Shown: positions 35,449 to 43,409 of the stretch, in pieces
Position numbering within the stretch: the first letter of the stretch is position 1
How the letters are laid out: the number at the start of each line of letters is the position of its first letter
Source of the DNA: Flavobacterium lutivivi
Lineage (GTDB): Bacteria > Bacteroidota > Bacteroidia > Flavobacteriales > Flavobacteriaceae
DNA length: 64,000 nucleotides
NCBI RefSeq assembly: GCF_014642275.1
Contig: NZ_BMIM01000002.1
Coordinates: 124,001 to 188,000 of the forward strand
Reading direction: 5' to 3'
Made by a program: the position numbers and the translations under genes
Notes under the pieces: generated by a model
Told to the model about the DNA's origin: nothing
Database searches by the model: none
The model's input: the letters and a program-made list of their open reading frames with translations, nothing else

Positions 35449-35832
35449 ATGAATAATTCAGCTTCGATTTTAGTATTGATTTTTATAGCCATAACTTTTA
35501 TTCAATCTGGCTATGATAAAGTTTTTGATTGGAAAGGAAATGTTGAGTGGTTAAAATCTCATTTTTCAAAAACGATTTTAAAAAATCACATTCCTTTAGC
35601 TTTAGGATTATTAGTCGTATTGGAAATAATCACTGGAATTTTATCTTTGGTTGGATGTGTGGAATTGTTTGTAAATGGAGGAAGAACATTTGGTTATTAT
35701 GGCGCTATTTTTTCTTCTATAACCTTGATTATCATGTTATTTGGTCAAAGATTAGCCAAAGATTATGATGGAGCAAGAACAATTGCAATATATTTTATTC
35801 CATCAGTATTAGCCGTTTTTTGGTTGAGCTAA
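35449..35832 (+). CDS. DoxX-like small membrane protein
   Basis: A 127-residue integral membrane protein with four hydrophobic helices and the DoxX-type opening ITFIQSGYDKVFDWKGNVEW. DoxX-family proteins are associated with redox enzymes or with quinone-linked membranes; the role here is not known. It is 5 bp after holB and ends at a terminator. Confidence 0.8.
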   Translation: MNNSASILVLIFIAITFIQSGYDKVFDWKGNVEWLKSHFSKTILKNHIPLALGLLVVLEIITGILSLVGCVELFVNGGRTFGYYGAIFSSITLIIMLFGQRLAKDYDGARTIAIYFIPSVLAVFWLS

Positions 35833-35835
35833 AAT

Positions 35836-35862
35836 AAAAAAACCGGCTTAAAACCGGTTTTA
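35836..35862. terminator. Bidirectional intrinsic terminator
   Basis: AAAAACCGG and CCGGTTTT arms surround a short loop, with A and T runs, between the DoxX gene and the convergent OmpH-like gene. Confidence 0.85.
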
Positions 35863-35865
35863 AAA

Positions 35866-36429
35866 TTATTTCTTTTCAGTACTTGCCTCATCTTTTTTAT
35901 CAGAAGATTTGTACTTTTCGTTTACAAGTTTAATAACATCTTTTGTAATGTCATAGTTGTCTTTGGCGTATAAAACAGAAGCTGCTTCACCAGTTCCAAA
36001 GATATAATCAAATCCTTTTTCCTTTCCATAGTCTTTGATAACTTTTCTGTAGGAACTAACTAGAGAATCTAACTCTACGCCGCTTTCTTCCTGTAGTTGT
36101 CTGAGCATAGCTTGTTGAGCATAAGTTAATTGCTGTTCCTTTTTTTGAAGCTCTGCACCTTTTTGTTGAGCCCAAGCCATACCATTTGCTTGTGCATTTT
36201 TCTGGAAATTAGCCGCTTCACTTTGAAACTTTGAAACTTCCGCTTCAAGCTGACTTCCCATAACTTTTGATTTGTCTTTATATTTCGCTTCTATATCTTT
36301 CGCTTCTGTTGATTCTTCCATCAATTTAGCTGTATCAATGTAAGCTGTTTTGAATTCTTTGGTTTCAGTCTTTTTTTCACATGCAATAACTGCTAGTGCT
36401 AGTGAAAGGATTAAAATTGTTTTTTTCAT
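35866..36429 (-). CDS. OmpH/Skp-like periplasmic chaperone lipoprotein
   Basis: A 187-residue protein whose signal ends at LAVIAC, giving a lipoprotein version of the Skp/OmpH fold. Segment AYIDTAKLMEESTEAKDIEA is the family start, followed by a long coiled coil (SQLEAEVSKFQSEAANFQKN) and the returning strand GFDYIFGTGEAASVLYAKDN. In other bacteria Skp holds unfolded outer-membrane proteins. A -7-like TACTTTTG (complement of 36447-36454) is upstream. It ends at a shared terminator. Confidence 0.85.
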   Translation of the reverse strand: MKKTILILSLALAVIACEKKTETKEFKTAYIDTAKLMEESTEAKDIEAKYKDKSKVMGSQLEAEVSKFQSEAANFQKNAQANGMAWAQQKGAELQKKEQQLTYAQQAMLRQLQEESGVELDSLVSSYRKVIKDYGKEKGFDYIFGTGEAASVLYAKDNYDITKDVIKLVNEKYKSSDKKDEASTEKK

Positions 36430-36555
36430 CGTGAATAATTATTGGGCAAAAGTAAAAATATTTTTTTAGTATAAGTATGTAAATATTATTGTACTGTTGT
36501 AATTATGATTAGAATTACCTTAAATTGAGCTAAAGCTAAATTTTTAAGTAATTTC

Positions 36556-37398
36556 TTAATTCTTGATAACATATATATGAGAAGAATATTCCTTTTTACT
36601 TTTGGCAAATTGATTAGATTTAAAACCAACCCATAATGCTTTAATAAAATTCATACTTCCATTTTTATATTTTTCAGAAAGCAAGCTTACATAATAGCTG
36701 TCGAACTTCATTGGCAAAACGTCTATTAATTTCATATCTTTTTCAGCAAATAGAAGTTTTATTGATTTCTTTGAAAAGTGCCAAAGATGTCTTGGAACAT
36801 CAAAAGCAGCCCAATATTCTTGATAATATTTAGCGTCAAATGATTTAAAATTTGGTACAGCAATGAAAATGGTTCCATTAGGTTTTAGAAGCCTTTTGAG
36901 TTCAGCAATTTGATTGTTTAAATCGGGAACATGTTCTAAAACATGCCACATTGTGATAACATCGAAAGAATGATCTGGTAAAGATGCTAAGTCATTTGAA
37001 AATTGAACACCTTTTGATTTTGCAATATTTTTTGCTTTTTCGCTAGGTTCAATTCCCATTATATTCCATCCATCTTTTTTGGCTGCAATAAGAAATTCTC
37101 CCGTTCCAGCTCCAATATCAAGTAAATTTCCCTTTGATGAAAAAGAGCTTATTGTTTTTAATTTATTCTTAATGGCATATCCTTTAACCAGTTGATACAC
37201 TTTTTCAAAAACTGAGCGTTTTCCATCGGTATGGGAAATATAATCTTCACTTTCATAATAAGAAGGTAATTTTTCCAAAGTTGGCTTCGGAAAAGTAATC
37301 AACATATCATATTCAGGATTATAATGCAGATCAAAAATTTCTTTTGAAACCGAAAAATCTTTTACTTTATTAAAAAAAATATTGTTCTTAAAACTCAT
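36556..37398 (-). CDS. SAM-dependent methyltransferase
   Basis: A 280-residue class I methyltransferase. The SAM-binding glycine motif is NLLDIGAGTGEFLIAA, followed by FDVITMWHVLEHVPD and RLLKPNGTIFIAVPNF. Substrate unknown; relatives act on ubiquinone-like lipids, sugars or proteins. The ATG at 37398 (MSFKNN) is chosen because the open frame upstream consists of a parS-like site and a 17-bp inverted repeat that are plainly intergenic. It lies downstream of mnmG. Confidence 0.85.
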   Translation of the reverse strand: MSFKNNIFFNKVKDFSVSKEIFDLHYNPEYDMLITFPKPTLEKLPSYYESEDYISHTDGKRSVFEKVYQLVKGYAIKNKLKTISSFSSKGNLLDIGAGTGEFLIAAKKDGWNIMGIEPSEKAKNIAKSKGVQFSNDLASLPDHSFDVITMWHVLEHVPDLNNQIAELKRLLKPNGTIFIAVPNFKSFDAKYYQEYWAAFDVPRHLWHFSKKSIKLLFAEKDMKLIDVLPMKFDSYYVSLLSEKYKNGSMNFIKALWVGFKSNQFAKSKKEYSSHIYVIKN

Positions 37399-37431
37399 GA
37401 AATTGCTTTGTTTATTAGGGTTTTTAAAATT

Positions 37432-37447
37432 AGTTTCACGTGAAACA
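37432..37447. promoter_or_regulatory. parS-like ParB-binding site 1
   Basis: AGTTTCACGTGAAACA contains a perfect 14-bp palindrome, GTTTCACGTGAAAC, that matches the consensus of the universal bacterial parS site (TGTTTCACGTGAAACA) at 15 of 16 positions. It lies between mnmG and the methyltransferase gene. Confidence 0.85.
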
Positions 37448-37455
37448 TTTTTAAA

Positions 37456-37510
37456 TACGAGGTTAGAGGTACGAAATACGGACTTTTTAATTTGTACTTC
37501 TAACCTCGTA
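37456..37510. repeat. 17-bp inverted repeat (hairpin) next to parS site 1
   Basis: TACGAGGTTAGAGGTAC (37456-37472) and GTACTTCTAACCTCGTA (37494-37510) pair with one mismatch across a 21-bp loop. It belongs with the TTGTACTTCTAAC repeat upstream of gltX and forms a hairpin after mnmG without a clear T-run. Confidence 0.7.
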
Positions 37511-37524
37511 CTTCGTACCAAAAA

Positions 37525-39396
37525 TCATCTTCCCATGTGTATTAATAAAACTGATATATCTGCCGGAGAAACACCACTAATTCTAGAAGCTTGAGAAATG
37601 GTAATTGGTCGAATTTTTGATAGCTTCTGCTTTGCTTCTATCGACATGGACTTGATTTTATGATAATCAAAATTATCTGGTATTTTCATTTCCTCAAGTC
37701 TAGTTAATTTTTCGGCATTATTTCTCTCTTTTTCTATGTAGCCAGAATATTTCACTAGAATTTCTGCTTGTTCTACTATTTCATCATCTAAATTATTCTC
37801 AGAAATATAGTTTTTCACTTTTTCAAATTTCACTATATCACTTAGTTCTATTTGCGGACGAGAAAAAACTTTGAACATTTTATCCGATTGAACCATTGGT
37901 GAGCTTCCATTTTCAATCAAGATAGGATTTGCTTCATCTGGCGTTAAGCTAGTTTCTTTGAAAAAATCAACCATTTTATCACTTTCGCTGAACTTGTACT
38001 CCATTCTTTTCATTCTAGACACCGAAGCTAAACCAATTTCATAAGATTTTGGTGTTAAACGAAAATCTGCATTGTCCTGACGAAGCAATGTTCTATATTC
38101 TGCTCGCGATGTAAACATTCTATAAGGTTCTTCAGTGCCTTTGGTGATTAAATCATCTATTAGAACACCTATATATGCCTCATCTCTTCTTAAAATCATC
38201 GGCTCTTGCTCTCTAACTTTTAGAGCTGCATTAATTCCTGCCATTAATCCTTGTGATGCAGCTTCTTCATAACCAGTTGTTCCGTTTATTTGACCTGCAA
38301 AATATAATCCGTCAACGAGTTTTGTTTCTAACGTATGTTTCAGCTGTGTTGGAGGAAAATAATCATATTCTATAGCATAACCAGGTCTAAAAAACTTTAC
38401 ATTTTCAAAACCAGCTACTGAACGAAGCGCTTTGAACTGGATATCTTCGGGCAAAGAAGTTGAAAATCCATTAACATAAACCTCAACTGTATTCCAACCT
38501 TCGGGTTCAACGAAAAGTTGGTGCCTTTCTTTATCAGCAAAGCGATTAATTTTATCTTCAATAGAAGGACAATATCTTGGGCCAATACTCTTTATTCTAC
38601 CATTAAACATTGGACTTCTATCAAAACCTTCTCTCAAAATATCATGAACTTCTTGCGAAGTATAGGTCATGTGACAAAGTTTTTGATGGGTTAATGGCTT
38701 AGTTGCATCTGAATATGAAAACTTAGCAGGATTTACATCTCCAGGTTCTTCTCTCATTTTAGAATAATCTAGAGAACGACCATCAACTCTTGGTGGTGTT
38801 CCTGTTTTCATTCTACCAGCTTCAAATCCTAACTTGACTAAATCTTCAGTAATTCCGTAAGCGGCACTTTCGCCTGCTCTTCCACCACCAAATTGCTTTT
38901 CTCCAATATGAATCAATCCATTGAGAAAAGTTCCATTAGTTAAAACAACGGTTTTTGATTTGATTTCAATTCCTAGTGAAGTAACAACACCTTCAACTTT
39001 ATTGTTTTTTACAATAAGTCCTTTAACCATCTCTTGATAAAAATCAAGATTAGGTGTGTTCTCCAGCATTAATCTCCATTCTTCAGAAAAACGCATTCTG
39101 TCACTCTGGCATCTTGGCGACCACATTGCTGGACCTTTAGATTGGTTGAGCATTTTGAACTGAACAGCTGTTTTATCAGAAACAATTCCAGAATATCCGC
39201 CAAGAGCATCAATTTCACGAACTATTTGTCCTTTAGCAATTCCACCCATAGCAGGATTACAAGACATTTGAGCAATGTTTTGCAAACTCATTGTAACCAA
39301 TAAAGTTTTACAACCCATGTTGGCGGCAGAAGCAGCAGCTTCGCAACCAGCATGACCAGCACCAACAACAATTACATCATATTTTTCTAAAAACAT
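37525..39396 (-). CDS. mnmG: tRNA uridine-5-carboxymethylaminomethyl modification enzyme MnmG
   Basis: A 623-residue FAD protein (GidA). With MnmE it adds the carboxymethylaminomethyl group to U34 of certain tRNAs. The FAD motif VIVVGAGHAGCEAA is at the N-terminus, with GGIAKGQIVREIDALGG, the GRAGE segment GGGRAGESAAYGI, and the C-terminal YDYHKIKSMSIEAKQKLSKI-type domain. Length is typical. It is flanked by three parS-like sites; in many bacteria gidA lies close to the replication origin. Confidence 0.95.
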   Translation of the reverse strand: MFLEKYDVIVVGAGHAGCEAAASAANMGCKTLLVTMSLQNIAQMSCNPAMGGIAKGQIVREIDALGGYSGIVSDKTAVQFKMLNQSKGPAMWSPRCQSDRMRFSEEWRLMLENTPNLDFYQEMVKGLIVKNNKVEGVVTSLGIEIKSKTVVLTNGTFLNGLIHIGEKQFGGGRAGESAAYGITEDLVKLGFEAGRMKTGTPPRVDGRSLDYSKMREEPGDVNPAKFSYSDATKPLTHQKLCHMTYTSQEVHDILREGFDRSPMFNGRIKSIGPRYCPSIEDKINRFADKERHQLFVEPEGWNTVEVYVNGFSTSLPEDIQFKALRSVAGFENVKFFRPGYAIEYDYFPPTQLKHTLETKLVDGLYFAGQINGTTGYEEAASQGLMAGINAALKVREQEPMILRRDEAYIGVLIDDLITKGTEEPYRMFTSRAEYRTLLRQDNADFRLTPKSYEIGLASVSRMKRMEYKFSESDKMVDFFKETSLTPDEANPILIENGSSPMVQSDKMFKVFSRPQIELSDIVKFEKVKNYISENNLDDEIVEQAEILVKYSGYIEKERNNAEKLTRLEEMKIPDNFDYHKIKSMSIEAKQKLSKIRPITISQASRISGVSPADISVLLIHMGR

Positions 39397-39409
39397 ATTC
39401 TAAAATAAA

Positions 39410-39425
39410 TGTTTCACGTGGAACA
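39410..39425. promoter_or_regulatory. parS-like ParB-binding site 2
   Basis: TGTTTCACGTGGAACA is an exact match to a known functional parS sequence: it is the reverse complement of the Bacillus subtilis site TGTTCCACGTGAAACA. It lies just upstream of the mnmG ATG, between mnmG and ybeY. Confidence 0.88.
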
Positions 39426-39438
39426 AAAAAAGGAACAT

Positions 39439-39858
39439 CTAATGTTTCACGTGGAACATGTTAATTTTTTCTTCTTCTTTTCGCCTCATGATTTCTTCTT
39501 CTTCATTGGATTTGTCTTTAAAACCACAAAAATGAAGAACACCATGAATAATAACTCTTTTCAACTCATTATCAAAAGAAGCTCCAAAATCTAGAGCATT
39601 TTCCTTTACCCTATCAATTGAAACAAAAATATCACCACTTATAACATCAGATACTGTGTAATCAAAACTAATAATATCAGTATAATAATCGTGATTTAGA
39701 TATTGCTTATTGATTTCAAGCAGATATTCATCATCACAAAAAATGTAGCTTATTTCTCCAATATTTTTATTTTCAGAATGAATAACATCTGATATCCATG
39801 TAGCATAAACATCTTCATTTTCAAGAGAGAAATCACATTCGTAATTAAAACTAATCAT
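39439..39858 (-). CDS. ybeY: rRNA maturation RNase YbeY
   Basis: A 139-residue YbeY-type metallo-endoribonuclease for 16S rRNA 3' end maturation. The metal motif is VIIHGVLHFCGFKDKS; the two first histidines are kept, but the usual third ligand (HxxxHxxxxDH) is D/K-rich instead (FKDK), a form I recall as normal in Bacteroidota. NKQYLNHDYYTDIISFDYT is the usual N-terminal core. The last six residues MFHVKH are encoded by a parS site. The start overlaps the end of the DUF4175 gene by 8 nt. Confidence 0.9.
   Translation of the reverse strand: MISFNYECDFSLENEDVYATWISDVIHSENKNIGEISYIFCDDEYLLEINKQYLNHDYYTDIISFDYTVSDVISGDIFVSIDRVKENALDFGASFDNELKRVIIHGVLHFCGFKDKSNEEEEIMRRKEEEKINMFHVKH
39443..39458. 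promoter_or_regulatory. parS-like ParB-binding site 3, inside the end of ybeY
   Basis: TGTTTCACGTGGAACA again, 33 bp from site 2 and in the same orientation. It overlaps the 3' end of ybeY, where, on the minus strand, it is read as the C-terminal residues MFHVKH before the stop. Confidence 0.88.
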
Positions 39859-42800
39859 TGTTTTTAAAATATTCTTGTACCTTTTGGTTAAAATTGGAGC
39901 GCAAAGGTAATACTTGTCTGTTTAATATTTCAATACTATTTAAATATTGTTTAAGTTTATCAGGTAAAGCATTCGTTTGATTAATAAAATCCTTTCTATT
40001 TGTTTCAGATTGACGCTTTTTATCTTGACCTTGTTGCTGAACAGCTTTCTCTAGTTTTAATAGTTCATATTTAAGATTCAAAACCTTTTGCAGTGTTTCG
40101 TTATTGAACCCTTTGTTAAGAAGTTGCTTTTCTATTTGCTTCATTTGATCAACAGCATTTTGACCTGAGCCACCAATTCCTTGCTTATTTAATTCCTTTT
40201 GAAGAGCTTCTCTCAATTGTTGTTGTTCTTTATAAATTTCCATTATAGCTTTTGCGTCACCTTCACCATCTTCTCCATTTTCCCCATCTTTATTTCCTTG
40301 AGAATTTCCATTACCACCAGATTGCCCGCTTTTACCATTTTTGCCGCTTTTTCCTGAAGAATCTTTACCACTTTGACCTTCTTTACCACTTTGACCTTCC
40401 TTTTCACCTTGTTCGCCTTCTTGTCCGTCTCCTGGTTTTTCTCCTTTTTTCATGCCTTTCTTCATTTTTTCTCCAAGACTTTGCTGCTTTTGGATAATAT
40501 CAGGCAATTGCATGTCGCCTTGTCCTTGTCCTGGTTTTGGCTTACCTTGACCAGAACCAGACATTTGCATCTCCATTTGCATACCGTTTAGAATATCGCT
40601 CAACATATCTGCTAATTTATTAGCAGAAGAAACAGCATATTGTTGATGTGAATTACCTTTAGGAACATTTGCTTCTGCAAGATTTTCAATAGCTTTATCA
40701 ATATTATATTGAACATTTCCAATCTCTTTTGTTACATCTTCCGCTATTTTAGGATTACGAAGTGATAAGGCAAAAAGACTATCATCTACATGTTTAAACT
40801 GTTGTTTTAAATCTTGTTGAATTTTTAAATTCTTAGTGAATGATGGTGAACCTCTTTTAAGATTTTTGAATTGCTTCATCACATCTTCTTGAGAAAATGA
40901 ATATGAGAGTAAATTATCAAGTATTTGACGTAACATGGCAACATCTTCATCCATTTGTTCCATTTCGCCAGAAGCCATCATTTCCATCATTTGCTCACTC
41001 ATTTGCTTCATTTTCTTAGAAGCACTTTTTTGTTTAGGCTTAGCTTTATCTTGTTGTTGTTTTTGTAATTGATCCTTTGCTCCTTTTAAATCTTCATCAA
41101 TGCTCTTTTCCTTTTCGTCGGTTTTTGGTAAATCCATAGGAGATTTAAGCTCTTTATTGTCTTTTTCAAGGTTATTGAGCTCTTCCTGAATTTTATCAAA
41201 CTCTTTATTAATTTCATCTTGCTTTTCAGCATTATTATCTTTTTGATTTTCAGAAAGTTTATCCTGTTTTTCAGAGAGTTTATCAAGCTTATCGGCTATT
41301 TGTTCTGCTTTTTTCTCAACATAATATCTTTTTGTAAGCTCAAGCAACTGCTCTAAAGATTTTTTTTGGTTTTTTGAATTTTGTTTGAACTTATCCATCT
41401 TCTCAAAAAACTCTTCTTTACTAATTTTATCGTTAAGTTTTTTTAGTTCATCTAAAAGCTTTTGATTTTTCTCCAACTCTTTTTGCGATTTTTCTAATCG
41501 CTCTTGCAACAACTCCTTTTCAGAGTCTTTCTTCTCTGGATTAAACTTTTCTAGGTTTTCTTTCATCTTCTCCGAAAACTCTTTCATGAGTTCGTCTTGT
41601 TGTTTTTGGCGTTGCAGAAAATCATTTATTTTTTGTTGTTCTTTATATTCCAATTCATCTTTCTCTTTACCCATTTTTTGGAGTTTATCCATTTCAGATA
41701 ACTGCTTGTCTTGAGCTTTTAAAGACTTTGATAAAGAATTGATGTTTTCATTTTGTTGCTGAAGCATTTCATCTTGCTTTTCGGTTTCAGTTTCAATTCT
41801 ACTACTGAAAACTGATGATTTGGTGCTTTTGAAATTGTGAATAGCATCATTATCAAAGATTTCAAAATAATATTCATAGGAAACTCCTTCTTCAACGGGA
41901 AGATTACTTGGAAAAGCAAAAACAAACTGATCGAAAACATCTTTTTTCACATTCAGTATTCCACGTTTAGCAAGATTTGGTTTATCTTTTGGATAAAAAA
42001 CTATCTGAAGCTTCGATAAACCATAGTCATCAGAAACTTGTCCGAGCAAATAATTTTTGCCTACTTTTAGACTATCTGGAGCATTATTTACATTAATTGC
42101 AGGAAATTGGTCTTTGATTACTGAAATTTGATAATTGAGCTTCTCATAATTTTGAACTTTGTTATTAGAAGTCAAAATCTGGTAATCGATGTTTTGCATG
42201 ATACTTTTAGAAAACAAGAAAGTGTTTTCATTTTTTGAGAAAGAAAATTTTCCATTCGCATCAAGCCAATCCACTTTCTGAGTGGCAAGTGTATTCATTC
42301 GCCAAGTAACTTTTGTTCCTTCGGGAATGATTGCATTTCCTGTTCCTTTTATTACTTCAGCCTTTTTGTTTAAATAACTTGGAAAGTTCAAAACCATTTC
42401 AAAATTTGCAATCGAAGGAACAGTAACCACTTTTAACTCATATTCATGCGAAGAAATCTCGTTGGCTTCAAAATGAAATTCGGTATTTTCGTTAGGTTTT
42501 GGAATAACAAATTGAAAATTACCATTTTCATCTTTTTCCATAAAATAACTTTCATCGCCAATGAAAATCATAGGATTTTCTGGAACAACTTTTCCAACTG
42601 TTTTAACTTTTACTAGAAAATCTTTGTTTTGCTCAGTTGTTAATGAGTTGTTCAATAATTGAAATTCGAATGGTGCTGGTGGAAGAAATTGTTGCTTATA
42701 ATTAACCACACGATTTAAGCTTTGAGTAATCAAATTACTATTCCCAGAAATATAGAAATAGGCAAAAAACAACAGCGGGATTATAGCTAATGGAAGATAT

Positions 42801-43252
42801 TTTTTGTTTTTACCAAAATTTATTGCGTTACTAAACGGAATGGGTTGCAAACTACTTGCCTTTTGATCAATAGAAGCAAGAAGCAATTCTGATTTGTTTT
42901 TATCTTGAGAAAGCTGTAAAAAATTAGTCAGCTTATCTCCTACTTCGCTAAAATGATTTCCTATAATCTTTGATGCTTGGCTGTAATCAATTCCTTTTTG
43001 AAGTTTAAATAATTTAAAAATTGGAAAAAGAATAAATCGAAGTAAAAGAAACAGTTCAACAGCTATAAAAGTCCAAAACAATATGGTTCTTGCGGTTGGT
43101 TTCAACCAAAGGAAATACTCAACAAAAAGCGTGAATAAAAAATACAACAAACCCAATCCTACAAAGAAAATTGTTCCACGTAGTAATTCGTTAGTATAAA
43201 ACTTTCTGATAAAAGCTTCTAATTTGTCGTAAATGATACTTGATTTATCCAA
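39851..43252 (-). CDS. Giant DUF4175-family membrane protein
   Basis: A 1133-residue protein. Three hydrophobic segments near the N-terminus (about 28-50, 56-76 and 150-165) are followed by a beta-rich region, which I take to be periplasmic. A very long charged coiled coil follows at about 490-760 (repeats of EKNQKLLDELKKLNDK, EKLSEKQDKLSENQK style). Residues 945-1020 are low-complexity GQ/GK/SG repeats such as GKSGKNGKSGQSGGNGNS. It is Flavobacteriia-specific and its function is unknown. It precedes ybeY with an 8-nt overlap. Confidence 0.82.
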   Translation of the reverse strand: MDKSSIIYDKLEAFIRKFYTNELLRGTIFFVGLGLLYFLFTLFVEYFLWLKPTARTILFWTFIAVELFLLLRFILFPIFKLFKLQKGIDYSQASKIIGNHFSEVGDKLTNFLQLSQDKNKSELLLASIDQKASSLQPIPFSNAINFGKNKKYLPLAIIPLLFFAYFYISGNSNLITQSLNRVVNYKQQFLPPAPFEFQLLNNSLTTEQNKDFLVKVKTVGKVVPENPMIFIGDESYFMEKDENGNFQFVIPKPNENTEFHFEANEISSHEYELKVVTVPSIANFEMVLNFPSYLNKKAEVIKGTGNAIIPEGTKVTWRMNTLATQKVDWLDANGKFSFSKNENTFLFSKSIMQNIDYQILTSNNKVQNYEKLNYQISVIKDQFPAINVNNAPDSLKVGKNYLLGQVSDDYGLSKLQIVFYPKDKPNLAKRGILNVKKDVFDQFVFAFPSNLPVEEGVSYEYYFEIFDNDAIHNFKSTKSSVFSSRIETETEKQDEMLQQQNENINSLSKSLKAQDKQLSEMDKLQKMGKEKDELEYKEQQKINDFLQRQKQQDELMKEFSEKMKENLEKFNPEKKDSEKELLQERLEKSQKELEKNQKLLDELKKLNDKISKEEFFEKMDKFKQNSKNQKKSLEQLLELTKRYYVEKKAEQIADKLDKLSEKQDKLSENQKDNNAEKQDEINKEFDKIQEELNNLEKDNKELKSPMDLPKTDEKEKSIDEDLKGAKDQLQKQQQDKAKPKQKSASKKMKQMSEQMMEMMASGEMEQMDEDVAMLRQILDNLLSYSFSQEDVMKQFKNLKRGSPSFTKNLKIQQDLKQQFKHVDDSLFALSLRNPKIAEDVTKEIGNVQYNIDKAIENLAEANVPKGNSHQQYAVSSANKLADMLSDILNGMQMEMQMSGSGQGKPKPGQGQGDMQLPDIIQKQQSLGEKMKKGMKKGEKPGDGQEGEQGEKEGQSGKEGQSGKDSSGKSGKNGKSGQSGGNGNSQGNKDGENGEDGEGDAKAIMEIYKEQQQLREALQKELNKQGIGGSGQNAVDQMKQIEKQLLNKGFNNETLQKVLNLKYELLKLEKAVQQQGQDKKRQSETNRKDFINQTNALPDKLKQYLNSIEILNRQVLPLRSNFNQKVQEYFKNND

Positions 43253-43348
43253 AATTTTTCTCTTTTGTTTATAACCGATAAAAGTACAAATTTATACATA
43301 CAATGAAAGTTAAAAATTTGACAAAGGAAAACACTTCATTATTAAAAA

Positions 43349-43384
43349 CTTTGTACTTCTAACTTTGTACTTCTAACTTCTGAT
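43349..43384. repeat. Tandem CTTTGTACTTCTAA repeat upstream of gltX
   Basis: Two exact 14-bp copies of CTTTGTACTTCTAA (43349-43362, 43363-43376) are followed by a partial CTTCTGA. The second copy contains the TTG of the gltX -33 element. Related to the inverted repeat at 37456-37510. Confidence 0.75.
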
Positions 43385-43392
43385 TATCTTTG
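43365..43392 (+). promoter_or_regulatory. Promoter for gltX
   Basis: TTG at 43365-43367, a 17-base spacer and TATCTTTG at 43385-43392, 17 bases before the gltX ATG. The -33 element comes from the intergenic repeat. Confidence 0.65.
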
Positions 43393-43409
43393 CAAAAAAT
43401 TTAAATAAA

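Noticed and set aside
37399-37521. Longer start for the methyltransferase at 37521
   Set aside because: The extra 41 codons run through the parS-like site and the 17-bp inverted repeat, and show no protein-like sequence. The ATG at 37398 fits the protein.
43172-43187. TGTTCCACGTAGTAAT inside the DUF4175 gene as a fourth parS
   Set aside because: Only the left half of the palindrome is present, and the right half has no match, so it is probably chance.
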